Assembly: GCF_001687605.2 (NCBI RefSeq)
Contig: NZ_CP016539.2
Span: 588,501-652,500, forward strand
Reading direction: 5' to 3'
Length of the DNA: 64,000 nucleotides
Origin: Planococcus plakortidis
GTDB taxonomy: Bacteria; Bacillota; Bacilli; Bacillales_A; Planococcaceae
How positions within the stretch are numbered: the stretch's first letter is position 1; every line of letters begins with the position of its first letter. The position numbers and the translations under genes were made by a program. This document shows positions 1 through 9,496 of the stretch, in pieces. Under the pieces are notes generated by a model that worked only from the letters and a program-made list of their open reading frames with translations, was not told the DNA's origin and did not search any database.

Positions 1-36
1 GTGCGCAGCAAAATCGGAGAGGGGTATGTGGCATGA
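1..36 (+). CDS. possible 3' end of an upstream gene (partial)
   Basis: The first reading frame is open from base 1 and stops at TGA 34-36, which would give a C-terminus ending ...KIGEGYVA. Its stop overlaps the ATG at 33 in an ATGA arrangement, which is typical of translationally coupled genes. Only eleven residues are visible, so no function can be given and chance is possible. Confidence 0.3.
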   Translation: MRSKIGEGYVA

Positions 37-866
37 AACGCAGATGGCCGGTTTTAGCATTGACGACGCTCGGGGCATACGGAATTTACCGGAAATATAA
101 AGACATGACGCGGCTTGTTAAACCGACATGGCCGGAAGTCCGGCACGCCGGTGAAGTGGAACAGGCAAGAACGGACAATCTTCCAAAACCGATCGCCAAA
201 TGGCTGGAAGTGAGCGGCGCGATCGGCCGGGAACAGGTGATGGGCGTTTACGTAAAGCAAGTGGGCTGGATGAAAACGAAACCCGACCAGGAAGAATGGA
301 GTGAATCGACCGCCGAGCAATACAGCTTTATGGAGCCGCCGTCGTTTTATTGGAAAGCGCGCATGAAAGTGGACGGCTTGTTCGTTACAGGGGCCGACAG
401 TTTTCGGGATGGCCGCGCGGGCATGCGCCTCCGCTTTGCGGGCCTCGTGCCGATCAACCGGTCGATGCCGGACGGCAAGCTGGATGAATCGGCCTTGCAG
501 CGCTTTTTAATGGAGATGGCGTGGCTTCCGGGACTGGTGTTCAGCCCGTACGTGCGGTTTTTGAACAGCAATGCCCATTCCGTGGAAGCGGAAATGACCT
601 ATAACGGGTCGACCGCCAATGTAACCTTCGAGTTTGATGAAACAGGGCGCATGAAGCGGGCGCGGGCGATGCGCTATAAAGACGTCGGCGAAGAGGCGAA
701 GCGCTTGCCGTGCATTGCCGAAGTGCATGAATGGCAACAAGTCGACGGCATCGAAATCCCGCGTCGCATCGACATTACGTGGATCATCGACGGCCAAGCC
801 TTCACGTGGTATAAATTCACTGTCGAAGCCGCCAAATTCAATCCGCGCGTTCCGGATGCCTGGTAA
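33..866 (+). CDS. DUF6544-family protein
   Basis: A 277-residue protein with a basic N-terminus and a short hydrophobic stretch (residues 5-18), so it may be membrane-anchored or just N-terminally hydrophobic. The layout (PIAKWLEVSGAIG near residue 53, aromatic-rich centre, a conserved EIPRRIDITW segment near 240) is that of the DUF6544 family (formerly DUF6920), whose biochemical role is unknown. A GGAGAGGGG ribosome site precedes the ATG. It may be the last gene of an operon entering from the left. The next gene has its own promoter. Confidence 0.7.
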   Translation: MKRRWPVLALTTLGAYGIYRKYKDMTRLVKPTWPEVRHAGEVEQARTDNLPKPIAKWLEVSGAIGREQVMGVYVKQVGWMKTKPDQEEWSESTAEQYSFMEPPSFYWKARMKVDGLFVTGADSFRDGRAGMRLRFAGLVPINRSMPDGKLDESALQRFLMEMAWLPGLVFSPYVRFLNSNAHSVEAEMTYNGSTANVTFEFDETGRMKRARAMRYKDVGEEAKRLPCIAEVHEWQQVDGIEIPRRIDITWIIDGQAFTWYKFTVEAAKFNPRVPDAW

Positions 867-912
867 AGGCCGGAAATGTAACAGAAAGTTCTTTGTTTTT
901 TGATAAATCACC

Positions 913-941
913 TTGACCCAAATCATCGCAGGGGGTATCAT
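913..941 (+). promoter_or_regulatory. sigma-A promoter of the yitJ-metH transcript
   Basis: TTGACC (913-918), a 17-base spacer, then TATCAT (936-941). Five of six bases match the consensus in each hexamer. It lies about 30 bases before the riboswitch, so transcription should start near 948. Confidence 0.7.
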
Positions 942-969
942 GTGGGAATACTGAAAACTGCATAGTGAA

Positions 970-1078
970 TTCTTATCTAGAGAAGTCGAGGGACTGGCCC
1001 GATGACGCTTCAGCAACCAGCCGTTAGGTCAGGTGCTAATTCCAGCAGGCATATGCCTGGCAGATGAAAAGGAACGAG
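970..1078 (+). ncRNA. SAM-I (S-box) riboswitch
   Basis: The S-box core is clear: TTCTTATCTAGAG at the start of P1, then GAGGGACTGGCCCGATGA, CAGCAACC, a P3 hairpin with AGGTGCTAATTCC, the GCAGGCATATGCCTGGC P4 hairpin and the closing GATGAAAAGGAACGAG side. It is followed directly by an intrinsic terminator. From knowledge of the family, binding of S-adenosylmethionine favours the terminator, so the downstream methionine genes are transcribed when SAM is low. YitJ carries the classical S-box in Bacillus subtilis. Confidence 0.96.
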
Positions 1079-1090
1079 TCCGATATCGTA

Positions 1091-1120
1091 AAGCCTTCTT
1101 TTTCATGGAAGGCTTTTTTT
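1091..1120 (+). terminator. riboswitch-controlled terminator
   Basis: AAGCCTTC pairs with GAAGGCTT around a loop of about ten bases, followed by a run of T. It is the expression platform of the S-box riboswitch and lies 58 bases upstream of the yitJ start. Confidence 0.92.
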
Positions 1121-1177
1121 GTTTCATATCGATGCGTCCGCAGCTGCACGGCAAAATCAGACAGAGGAGGACGAATC

Positions 1178-3022
1178 ATGTTATTGGATGAACTGAAAAA
1201 ACGGATGCTGACGGCGGACGGCGCCATGGGAACGCTGTTGTACTCGTACGGCATCGAATATTGCAACGAGGAATTGAACATCCAGCGCCCGGAAGTGATC
1301 GAGAAGATCCACCGCGATTATATCGCAGCCGGGGCCGACATTATCCAAACGAACACATACGGGGCGAATGCCCATAAACTGGCGCGCTACGGGCTCGAAG
1401 AACAGACCGAAGCGATCAATAAAGCAGCGATCGCCATCGCCAATAAAGCCGCAAAAGACGGCGGGCAGTTTGTCGTCGGTACGATCGGCGGCATCCGCGG
1501 CATCCGGAAAAGCGATGCCACTTTGGATGAAATCGTCGCTATGGTCGACCAGCAGGCGAAGCATTTATTGTCCGGCGACCCGGACGGCTTATTGCTCGAG
1601 ACGTATTACGATTTCGAGGAACTGGCGGCGACCGTCACCCATTTGAAGAAACTGACAGACGCCCCTTTAATCGCGCAATTGTCGATGCACGAACCCGGCA
1701 TTTTGCAAAACGGCATGAGCTTAAACGAAGGATTGAAACGGCTCGATGCGCTCGGCGCGGAAATCGTCGGCGTCAATTGCCGGCTTGGCCCGCACCATAC
1801 CATCCAAGCATTTGAAGGCGTCGAACTGCCGGAAAAAGCGTTTTTATCCGCTTATCCGAACGCTTCGCTATTGGATATCGAAGACGGGCGCATCGTCTAT
1901 GAATCGGAAGCCGATTATTTCGGCCGTGCGGCACTGCTTTTGCGCGAAGAAGGCGTGAGACTCATCGGCGGTTGTTGCGGCACGACGCCAAAACATATCG
2001 AAGCAGTGAAAAAACGCATCGGCCATTTGCAGCCGATCACCGAAAAGAAAGTCGAAGAGAAAAAGCCGATTGTCATCCGCGAGGCGGAGGCGTTAAAAGA
2101 CAAGCCCTTGCACGAAAAAGCGAAAACCGAGCGGACGATCATCGTCGAACTCGATACGCCGCGCCATTTGGACATCGAGAAATTCCTTGAAGGTTCAAAG
2201 GCATTGGACGCAGAAGGCATAGACGCCATCACGATGGCCGACAATTCACTCGCTTCGCCGCGCATCAGCAATATGGCGATGGGTTCGATCATCAAGCACA
2301 AGCAGGATGTCAGACCTCTTGCGCATATTACGTGCCGCGACCGTAATTTGATTGGCTTGCAATCGCATATCATGGGGCTGGATGCACTCGGCATCCACGA
2401 CATACTCGCCGTCACGGGCGACCCGACCAAAGTCGGCGATTTCCCAGGCGCGACAAGCGTCTACGACGTGTCGAGCATGGAGTTGATCCAGCTCATCAAA
2501 AAGCTCAATGAAGGCATTTCATTTTCCGGGAAACCGTTGCGGAAAAAAGCGAACTTCTCAGTTGCCGCCGCGTTCAACCCGAATGTCCGTGTGGTGGAAC
2601 GGGCGGTTCAAAGGCTCGAGAAGAAAATCGAAGCCGGTGCGGATTACTTCATTTCGCAGCCGGTCTACACAAAAGAGAAAATCATCGAAATCCACGAAGC
2701 AACGAAGCATTTGGACACGCCGATTTTCCTCGGGGTCATGCCGCTGACGAGCATCCGCAGCGCCGACTTCTTGCATAACGAAGTGCCGGGCATCAAATTG
2801 TCGGAAGAAGCACTTGACCGCATGCGGGCTTGCGGTGAAGACAAGGAAAAAGCGACCGCAGAAGGCATACAGATCGCAAAAGAATTGATCGACACGGCAG
2901 CGGAATTGTTCAACGGCATTTATTTGATCACGCCATTTGTGCGCTACGACATGACGGTGGAATTGATCCGCCACATCCGACAACTAGATTTAAAGAAAGC
3001 GAGCGATCGTGCCTATGCCTAA
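1178..3022 (+). CDS. yitJ: bifunctional homocysteine S-methyltransferase / methylenetetrahydrofolate reductase
   Basis: A 614-residue two-domain enzyme. Residues 1 to about 300 are a Zn-dependent homocysteine methyltransferase, with AMGTLLYSYG at the start and the metal-binding cysteines in VNCRLGP and GGCCGTT. Residues from about 320 onward are a MetF-type flavoprotein (HITCRDRN, AVTGDP, FISQPVYT) that makes 5-methyltetrahydrofolate. The length matches B. subtilis YitJ. The start is placed at ATG 1178 behind AGAGGAGG. A longer frame opens at 1064 but would begin inside the riboswitch. The stop overlaps metH, so the pair should make and use methyl-THF under SAM control. Confidence 0.95.
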   Translation: MLLDELKKRMLTADGAMGTLLYSYGIEYCNEELNIQRPEVIEKIHRDYIAAGADIIQTNTYGANAHKLARYGLEEQTEAINKAAIAIANKAAKDGGQFVVGTIGGIRGIRKSDATLDEIVAMVDQQAKHLLSGDPDGLLLETYYDFEELAATVTHLKKLTDAPLIAQLSMHEPGILQNGMSLNEGLKRLDALGAEIVGVNCRLGPHHTIQAFEGVELPEKAFLSAYPNASLLDIEDGRIVYESEADYFGRAALLLREEGVRLIGGCCGTTPKHIEAVKKRIGHLQPITEKKVEEKKPIVIREAEALKDKPLHEKAKTERTIIVELDTPRHLDIEKFLEGSKALDAEGIDAITMADNSLASPRISNMAMGSIIKHKQDVRPLAHITCRDRNLIGLQSHIMGLDALGIHDILAVTGDPTKVGDFPGATSVYDVSSMELIQLIKKLNEGISFSGKPLRKKANFSVAAAFNPNVRVVERAVQRLEKKIEAGADYFISQPVYTKEKIIEIHEATKHLDTPIFLGVMPLTSIRSADFLHNEVPGIKLSEEALDRMRACGEDKEKATAEGIQIAKELIDTAAELFNGIYLITPFVRYDMTVELIRHIRQLDLKKASDRAYA

Positions 3023-6000
3023 ACATTTAATTGAACAGCAACTCGAAAAACGCATCTTGATCATTGACGGCGCGATGGGAACGATGATCCAAAACGCGGA
3101 TCTGTCCGCAGAAGATTTCGGTGGTGAGGAATACGACGGCTGCAATGAATATTTGAATATTGTCCGTCCCGACGTGCTTGAAGGAGTACACGACGCTTAT
3201 TTGGAAGCGGGTGCTGATATCATCTGTACGAACACATTCGGCGGCACGCCAGTCGTCCTCGATGAGTACGGGCTCGGGCATCGTGCAGCGGAAATCAATC
3301 AAAAAGCGGTCGAAATCGCCAAAAAGAGCCAAGCGAAATATTCGACGCCAGAATGGCCGCGCTTTGTTGCGGGTGCACTCGGGCCGACGACGAAAACTTT
3401 GTCGGTAACAGGCGGTATCACGTTTGATGAATTAAAGCAGGATTTCCAAGTACAGGCGAAAGCCTTGATCGAAGGGGGAGCGGATCTATTACTCCTTGAG
3501 ACGAGCCAGGATATGCTCAATGTCAAAGCGGCGACGATTGCCATTCGCGATGCTTTTGAAGAAACTGGTGTGGAATTGCCGGTGATGATTTCAGGGACGA
3601 TCGAGCCGATGGGCACGACGCTTGCCGGGCAGACGATTGAAGCGTTCTATGTATCGATCGAACACATCAAGCCGCTTTCAGTCGGCTTGAACTGCGCGAC
3701 AGGGCCGGAATTCATGACCGACCATTTGCGTTCATTGTCTGAATTATCTTCAGGTTACGTCAGCTGCTACCCGAACGCCGGGCTGCCGGACGAAGAAGGG
3801 CATTACCACGAAACGCCGGAATCCTTGTCGAAAAAACTGCGCGGCTTTGCTGAAAAAGGCTGGCTCAATGTCGTCGGCGGCTGTTGCGGCACGACGCCTG
3901 CACATATCAAAGCGGTGCGTGAAGCGGTCGACGGGCTGGCCCCGCGCGAACGCAATGAAACAAGCCATGGCCATGCAGTATCCGGTATCGAAGTACTCGA
4001 ATACGACGAGTCGATGCGCCCGCTATTTGTCGGCGAACGCACGAATGTCATCGGTTCGCGCAAATTCAAGCGGCTCATTATCGAAGGGAAGTTCGAGGAA
4101 GCGGCAGAAATCGCCCGTGCCCAAGTGAAGAACGGGGCGCACGTCATCGATATTTGCCTGGCGAACCCGGACCGCGATGAACTGGAGGACATGGCGGCAT
4201 TCATGCAGGAAGTCGTCAAAAAAGTGAAAGTGCCGCTCGTCATCGACTCCACGGACGAAGACGTCATCGAAGCGTCGCTGAAATTCTCGCAAGGCAAGGC
4301 GATCATCAACTCGATCAATCTGGAAGACGGCGAAGAACGCTTTGATGCGGTCATGCCGCTCGTGAAAAAATATGGCGCTTCGGTCGTTGTCGGCACGATT
4401 GACGAAATCGGCATGGCCGTGACGCGTGAGCGCAAACTCGAAATTGCGGAACGTTCGTACGGATTGCTGACCGAAAAATGGGGAATCGCCCCGGAAGACA
4501 TCATTTTCGATCCGCTCGTGTTCCCGGTCGGAACGGGCGATGAGCAATACATCGGCTCGGCGGTGGAAACGGTTGAAGGCATCCGCCTCATCAAGGAAAA
4601 GCTGCCGCGCGCCTTGACGATCCTCGGCGTGTCGAACGTGTCGTTCGGTTTGCCGCCGGTCGGCCGTGAAGTGCTCAATGCCGTTTATCTTTACCATTGC
4701 ACACAAGCCGGGCTTGATTACGCAATCGTCAACACCGAGAAGCTTGAGCGCTTTGCGTCGATTCCGAAAGAAGAAGTGAAGATGGCGGAAGAATTGTTGT
4801 TCGAGACGACCGATAAAAACTTGGCGGACTTCACGGATTTCTACCGCGATAAGAAAAAGGAAAAAACCGAAGACGATATTCCGGATACCGTGCCGGAGCG
4901 CCTCGCGTACTATATTCTTGAAGGCACGAAAGAAGGACTCATCCCGGATCTTGAAAAAGCGCGGGAGATGTACGAAGACCCGCTTGAGATCATCAACGGC
5001 CCGCTTATGGAAGGCATGGCGGAAGTCGGCCGCTTGTTCAACGACAACCAGCTGATCGTCGCGGAAGTGCTGCAATCAGCAGGCGTCATGAAAGCGGCAG
5101 TCTCTTATCTTGAAGGCTTCATGGAGAAAAAAGAAGACGATAGCGGAAAAGGCAAGGTTGTACTCGCGACCGTCAAAGGAGACGTCCACGACATCGGCAA
5201 AAACTTGGTCGATATCATCCTGTCGAATAACGGATTCAAGGTTATCGACATCGGCATCAAAGTGACGCCGGCGGAACTGATCGAAGTGATCCGCAAAGAA
5301 CAGCCGGACATCGTCGGCTTGTCGGGGCTGCTCGTCAAATCCGCCAAGCAGATGGTGCTGACGGCGCAGGATTTCCGCGAAGCGGATATCGACGTGCCGA
5401 TCCTGGTCGGTGGAGCGGCCTTATCCCGACGCTTCACCGAAACGAAGATCGCCGCGGAATACGACGGCCCGGTCATTTATGCAAAAGACGCCATGCAGGG
5501 GCTGGACCTCGCGAACCGACTGCAAAGCGGCACCGGTAAAGCGGAATTGCTCGATGAACTCGGCGCCAAGCAGGAAAAGCGCCAGGCACAGGAAGCCGCG
5601 CGTGCTGAAAAAGGAGCCGTTGCTGTTGCCGAAAAACCGGTCAAGACCGTGCGCGAAGATGCGCCAGTTTACGTGCCGAACGATTTGCGCAGGCATGTCT
5701 CGAAAGAGTATTCAGTGGCGCACCTGTATCCATACGTTAATATGCGCACCTTGATCGGCCATCATTTGGGGCTGCGGGGGTATAGCGATAAACTCTTGCA
5801 GCAAGGCGACGCGCGGGCAGTGGAATTGCATGAACTCGCAACGAAGTTTCTCCAGTCCGGGTTCTTGAAGCCGGCGGGGATGTATCAATTCTTCCCGGCG
5901 CAATCGGACGGTGACGACGTCATCATCTACGATCCGAAAGATGCCAAGACAGAAATCGAGCGCTTCACCTTCCCGCGCCAACAAAAAGCGCCGTTCTTGT

Positions 6001-6452
6001 GTTTGGCCGATTATTTGAAATCGGTGAGCAGCGGCGAGATGGATTATGTCGCGTTCATGCAAGTGACGGCAGGACACGGCGTCCGTGCAGAAGCGACGCG
6101 CTTGAAAGAAGCGGGGCGTTTCCTGGAAAGCCATGCGCTGCAGGCGACCGCTTTGGAACTGGCAGAAGGTTTCGCAGAACGCATGCATCAGGAAATCCGC
6201 GACCAATGGGGATTCCCGGACGCGACGGACTTCTCGATGCGTGACCGGTTCGCGGCGAAATACCAGGGGCAGCGTTTCTCGTTCGGCTACCCGGCCTGCC
6301 CGAATCTGGAGGACCAGGCGAAGCTGTTCAATCTCATCAAACCGGAAGACATCGGCGTCCACTTGACGGAAGAATTCATGATGGACCCGGAAGCATCGGT
6401 TTCGGCGATCGTTTTCGCCCATCCGGATGCGCGTTATTTCAATGTAGAGTAA
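3009..6452 (+). CDS. metH: cobalamin-dependent methionine synthase
   Basis: A full-length modular MetH of about 1147 residues that transfers the methyl of 5-methyltetrahydrofolate to homocysteine through cobalamin. Modules in order: homocysteine/Zn domain (NCATGP, GGCCGTTPAH), pterin-binding domain (GERTNVIGSRKF), cobalamin cap and binding domain with the His ligand motif D725-x-H727-x-x-G730, and a C-terminal AdoMet reactivation domain (VSKEYSVAHLYPYVNMRTL onward). The start is GTG 3009 or ATG 3015. Both overlap the end of yitJ and neither has a strong ribosome site, which suggests translational coupling. The strain should therefore need or scavenge B12. Confidence 0.95.
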   Translation: MPMPKHLIEQQLEKRILIIDGAMGTMIQNADLSAEDFGGEEYDGCNEYLNIVRPDVLEGVHDAYLEAGADIICTNTFGGTPVVLDEYGLGHRAAEINQKAVEIAKKSQAKYSTPEWPRFVAGALGPTTKTLSVTGGITFDELKQDFQVQAKALIEGGADLLLLETSQDMLNVKAATIAIRDAFEETGVELPVMISGTIEPMGTTLAGQTIEAFYVSIEHIKPLSVGLNCATGPEFMTDHLRSLSELSSGYVSCYPNAGLPDEEGHYHETPESLSKKLRGFAEKGWLNVVGGCCGTTPAHIKAVREAVDGLAPRERNETSHGHAVSGIEVLEYDESMRPLFVGERTNVIGSRKFKRLIIEGKFEEAAEIARAQVKNGAHVIDICLANPDRDELEDMAAFMQEVVKKVKVPLVIDSTDEDVIEASLKFSQGKAIINSINLEDGEERFDAVMPLVKKYGASVVVGTIDEIGMAVTRERKLEIAERSYGLLTEKWGIAPEDIIFDPLVFPVGTGDEQYIGSAVETVEGIRLIKEKLPRALTILGVSNVSFGLPPVGREVLNAVYLYHCTQAGLDYAIVNTEKLERFASIPKEEVKMAEELLFETTDKNLADFTDFYRDKKKEKTEDDIPDTVPERLAYYILEGTKEGLIPDLEKAREMYEDPLEIINGPLMEGMAEVGRLFNDNQLIVAEVLQSAGVMKAAVSYLEGFMEKKEDDSGKGKVVLATVKGDVHDIGKNLVDIILSNNGFKVIDIGIKVTPAELIEVIRKEQPDIVGLSGLLVKSAKQMVLTAQDFREADIDVPILVGGAALSRRFTETKIAAEYDGPVIYAKDAMQGLDLANRLQSGTGKAELLDELGAKQEKRQAQEAARAEKGAVAVAEKPVKTVREDAPVYVPNDLRRHVSKEYSVAHLYPYVNMRTLIGHHLGLRGYSDKLLQQGDARAVELHELATKFLQSGFLKPAGMYQFFPAQSDGDDVIIYDPKDAKTEIERFTFPRQQKAPFLCLADYLKSVSSGEMDYVAFMQVTAGHGVRAEATRLKEAGRFLESHALQATALELAEGFAERMHQEIRDQWGFPDATDFSMRDRFAAKYQGQRFSFGYPACPNLEDQAKLFNLIKPEDIGVHLTEEFMMDPEASVSAIVFAHPDARYFNVE

Positions 6453-6458
6453 TAGGGA

Positions 6459-6484
6459 CGGACCGGGGGAGCCCGGTCCGTTTT
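6459..6484 (+). terminator. terminator of yitJ-metH
   Basis: CGGACCGGG pairs perfectly with CCCGGTCCG around a four-base loop, followed by TTTT. It lies 7 bases after the metH stop. Confidence 0.93.
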
Positions 6485-6669
6485 AAAATTATAAAAGAAG
6501 TAATGACCGTCGAAACTTATGAAAAGAGTAGATACTGTTGTCAGATCAAAATAATCAATGATGATGCTAAGTGGTTTGGAGAAGTGTCTGCGCGTAAAAC
6601 CTTCTGCTCAATAATGCTGCGCATTACTTCGCAAAGATAATGTCTCCCGTAGTTCGACCTTATCTTTCC

Positions 6670-6771
6670 TGTGGATCAGCGAGACGACCGAGACCCCGCA
6701 AGCAGCGAAGCGGCTGAGGAGGCTTGGGCGCGAGCCCACGGAAAGCGGGCAGTAAACTTCGGAAAGCCACC
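6670..6771 (+). repeat. Bacillales-type extragenic repeat, copy 1
   Basis: Within the 430-base gap between metH and the next gene. It contains GAGACCCCGCAAGCAGCGAAGCGGC followed by GAGGAGGCTTGGGCGCGAGCCC and GGAAAGCGGGCAG in separate blocks, the familiar GC-rich extragenic element scattered through Bacillales genomes. Related copies lie at 38886-39044, 50684-50790 (reverse) and 53744-53847. The rest of the gap (6485-6669) shows nothing recognisable. Confidence 0.7.
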
Positions 6772-6801
6772 TTGAATTTAATTGTTTGATATATGATAAA
6801 G

Positions 6802-6826
6802 CGGACTGGCAGACCCCGGTCCGTTT
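6802..6826 (+). terminator. hairpin with T-run before the monooxygenase gene
   Basis: CGGACTGG pairs with CCGGTCCG (one G-T pair) and is followed by TTTTT. It resembles the metH terminator 340 bases upstream and may be a duplicated second terminator. No gene ends nearby. Confidence 0.55.
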
Positions 6827-6882
6827 TTCTTTGTGTTCGAGTGGTAAGATGAAGAGTAGAGAGTTACAGGAGGTGGGGACGG

Positions 6883-7884
6883 ATGACCGTCTTGAATATT
6901 TTGGATTACTCGCCGATCGATGAAGGCGAAACGGCAGCTTCCGCGCTTCGTTCGACTGCGGAGCTCGCGCGTCTTGCGGACCGTTTGGGCTATAAACGCT
7001 ATTGGGTCGCCGAGCATCATCAAGTGTTTTCGGTCGCGGGCAGTTCGCCGGAGATGCTCATGATGCATCTCGCGACACTCACCGAACGCTTGCGGATCGG
7101 TTCCGGCGGCGTCATGTTGCCGCATTACAGCGCCTATAAAGTGGCGGAGAATTTCCGTCTGCTCGAAGCGTTGCATCCGAACCGGATTGACCTGGGCGTC
7201 GGGCGCTCGCCAAGCTTCCGGCTCGTCAACCAGGCGCTCAATGAATCAAAAGGCAAGCGCGTCCCTTACGCCCAGCAACTCATCGACCTGGAGAAGTATA
7301 TCACCGATGATGTGGACAGCGAACACCGCTTCCAGAAACTGAAAGCGACGCCGATCACAGAAACAGCGCCTGAACTATGGCTGCTCGGGACTGGCGAAGG
7401 CTCGGCGAAACTCGCGGCTGAACGGGGCATGGCTTATGCGTATGCACATTTCGCCCGCCCTGAACAGGCGGGCATCGACGCGATCAAACGCTACCGGGAA
7501 ACGTTTACCCCGTCTGGACTACGGAAACAGCCACACGTCGCGATCGCTGTTTTCGCCATTATCGGCGAGACGGAAGAGCAAGCCGAACAGCTCGCCAAAG
7601 CGTTCGACCTATGGCTGTTGTTCGTCGAATCGGATTTCCAGCCGCCATATTACCCATCGGTCGAAACCGCTGAAAAGCGGCGCCTGAGTGCAGCCGAGCG
7701 AGAACGCGTCGAACGCAACCGGAGCCGCATGCTCGTCGGCACGGCCGAACAAGTCAAACGGCAAATCGAAACCGTCGCCGGACAATTCGGAGCCGATGAA
7801 ATCACCATTATCCCGAATATCGCCGGCCACCAATCGCGCATGGACACCGTGCGTTTATTGGCTGAAGCATTCAATATGCAGTGA
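6883..7884 (+). CDS. LLM-class flavin-dependent oxidoreductase (luciferase-like)
   Basis: A 333-residue bacterial-luciferase-like monooxygenase of the single-component MsnO8-type group. Visible family marks are LDYSPIDEG at the N-terminus, RYWVAEHHQ near residue 40, RIGSGGVMLPHYS near 90, and RIDLGVGRSPS near 110. The C-terminus has LVGTAEQVKRQIE. Such proteins use reduced FMN and oxygen, and the substrate cannot be read from the sequence. The start has a strong CAGGAGGTGG site. The gene stands alone between a hairpin and the TRAP operon. Confidence 0.87.
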   Translation: MTVLNILDYSPIDEGETAASALRSTAELARLADRLGYKRYWVAEHHQVFSVAGSSPEMLMMHLATLTERLRIGSGGVMLPHYSAYKVAENFRLLEALHPNRIDLGVGRSPSFRLVNQALNESKGKRVPYAQQLIDLEKYITDDVDSEHRFQKLKATPITETAPELWLLGTGEGSAKLAAERGMAYAYAHFARPEQAGIDAIKRYRETFTPSGLRKQPHVAIAVFAIIGETEEQAEQLAKAFDLWLLFVESDFQPPYYPSVETAEKRRLSAAERERVERNRSRMLVGTAEQVKRQIETVAGQFGADEITIIPNIAGHQSRMDTVRLLAEAFNMQ

Positions 7885-8058
7885 ACGGATTGGGAAATCC
7901 AATATAAGTAAGTATTTCTCAGTATTGTCCTAATAATGGCATGCTTTGGATGAATAAGTATTCTAAAAATTTTATAAAGACTGAGAATATGAAATATTGC
8001 CTTTTATTTAAGGAAATTGTCCTTTATAATAGTAAAAAACCTATTAGGAGGGGAACAT

Positions 8059-9039
8059 ATGAACAAATATAAATTAAGCGCTTTCACGGCAGTAGTCGCT
8101 GGCGCCATGACGCTTGCGGCTTGTGGCGGCGGTGAAGAAGGGGGATCCGGCGGCGAGGGCGGCGGAGAAGGCCTCGAGTCGAACATCGTAACGATTGCAA
8201 CAGGCGGTGCATCAGGCCCTTATAACATCATCGGTTCCACGCTTGCCGATGTATACAGCAATGAGTACGGCGTCAACTCCCGTACACAGACGACCGGCGC
8301 TTCCGTTGAAAACGTCAACTTAATGAAGGAAGATAAAATCGAAATGGCGTTCACGATGAGTGATGTGGTCAGCCAGGCCGTTAACGGGGAAGAAAGCTTC
8401 ACGGAACCGACTGACAAAATCAGCCAAATCGCGGCACTCTACCCGAACTATGTGCAAATCGTGACGACAGAGGATTCCGGCATCGAAACTTTCGATGACC
8501 TTGTCGGCAAACGCATTGCCGTTGGCGACCAGAACTCCGGAGTCGAAGTCAATGCCCGCACACTTCTTGAAGGGCATGGCATCACATATGACGACATCCA
8601 AGTCGATTACCTTGGCTACGCAGAAGCGGCAGACGGCTTGCGCGCCGGGCAATTGGACGCGGCGTTCTTGACGAGCGGCCTGCCGAACGCTTCACTTCTG
8701 GAGCTTTCCGAAACACTCGATATCCGCATGGTGTCAATCGACCCTGCCGATGTGGAGGAAATTGCACAGGACAAGAGCTATTTCGTCGCGCTTGATATCC
8801 CGGCAGACACGTATGGAAATGAAGAAGCGGTTCCGACTGCAGCGATCATGAATGCTTTGGTCGTCCGTTCCGATATGAGCGAGGATGATGTCTACAAATT
8901 GACACAGACGTTCTTCGACAACCTGGAAACACTCGGGAATTCCCACCAGGCAGCAACCGACATCACGCTTGAAAAAGCGCAGGAAGGCCTAGTGGCGCCA
9001 TTGCACCCAGGCGCTGAACGCTACTATAGTGAACAATAA
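8059..9039 (+). CDS. TAXI-family TRAP transporter substrate-binding lipoprotein
   Basis: A 326-residue secreted lipoprotein. A signal peptide ends in the lipobox LAAC near residue 19, followed by a Gly/Glu linker. The mature part opens with IVTIATGGASGPYNIIG, the typical TAXI solute-receptor start. ATG 8059 has AGGAGGGG six bases upstream, and a longer frame from 8017 lacks this. A TATAAT at 8025-8030 may be the -10 of its promoter. It should deliver an organic acid to the fused permease encoded two genes downstream. Confidence 0.92.
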   Translation: MNKYKLSAFTAVVAGAMTLAACGGGEEGGSGGEGGGEGLESNIVTIATGGASGPYNIIGSTLADVYSNEYGVNSRTQTTGASVENVNLMKEDKIEMAFTMSDVVSQAVNGEESFTEPTDKISQIAALYPNYVQIVTTEDSGIETFDDLVGKRIAVGDQNSGVEVNARTLLEGHGITYDDIQVDYLGYAEAADGLRAGQLDAAFLTSGLPNASLLELSETLDIRMVSIDPADVEEIAQDKSYFVALDIPADTYGNEEAVPTAAIMNALVVRSDMSEDDVYKLTQTFFDNLETLGNSHQAATDITLEKAQEGLVAPLHPGAERYYSEQ

Positions 9040-9496
9040 AAAGCTTTTGGGGGGAGGAGCATTCATTGCGGTGCTCCTTTTTTTCCTGCTGATAAAACTG
9101 CCGGTCATTGCCTTTGAAACAGATGGCGAGCGGTTTTATTTGAAGGAAGAGGCATTCGAATTATCGTGGATCCATTCGGTCGAAAAAGAGGAATGGCGCG
9201 AATACTACGAACGGGATGGGCAGATGCTTCGGCTGACGGAAACCCATTTCAAGACATTCGGGGCAGGGGTTCCGTCAGATGGCACGATTTTGCCGTCGGA
9301 TGACGGATTTGTCCATATGCGGATCGACCGGGAATTCGAGGAACTGAATTTAACGGTATCGGAAAACGCCCAGACCATGATCCGTGCCGGCGGGCGGGAA
9401 ATGCCGCTATACAGCTTAGCTGAAGATTACGGCACGTTCCGCATTTCGGTCGAGTACATTCATTTATGGAATTATGTAGGAGGGAAGACATTATGA
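9029..9496 (+). CDS. DUF1850-domain protein of the TRAP operon
   Basis: About 155 residues with one N-terminal membrane segment (FIAVLLFFLLIKLPVIAF), then a small extracytoplasmic domain (SWIHSVEKEEWREYYER, LRLTETHFKTFGAGVPS) typical of DUF1850, a family habitually placed between TAXI receptors and fused TRAP permeases. The frame opens at GTG 9029, overlapping the receptor gene by 11 bases without a good ribosome site. GTG 9071, behind GGGGGGAGGAG, is a plausible alternative start. The 3' end overlaps the permease start in ATGA. Confidence 0.85.
   Translation: MNNKKLLGGGAFIAVLLFFLLIKLPVIAFETDGERFYLKEEAFELSWIHSVEKEEWREYYERDGQMLRLTETHFKTFGAGVPSDGTILPSDDGFVHMRIDREFEELNLTVSENAQTMIRAGGREMPLYSLAEDYGTFRISVEYIHLWNYVGGKTL

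Noticed and set aside
1064-1177. Upstream extension of the yitJ frame
   Set aside because: It would begin inside the riboswitch and translate the terminator. ATG 1178 has a strong ribosome site.
4023-5075. 350-codon open frame antisense to metH
   Set aside because: metH is certain. The antisense translation has no family marks.
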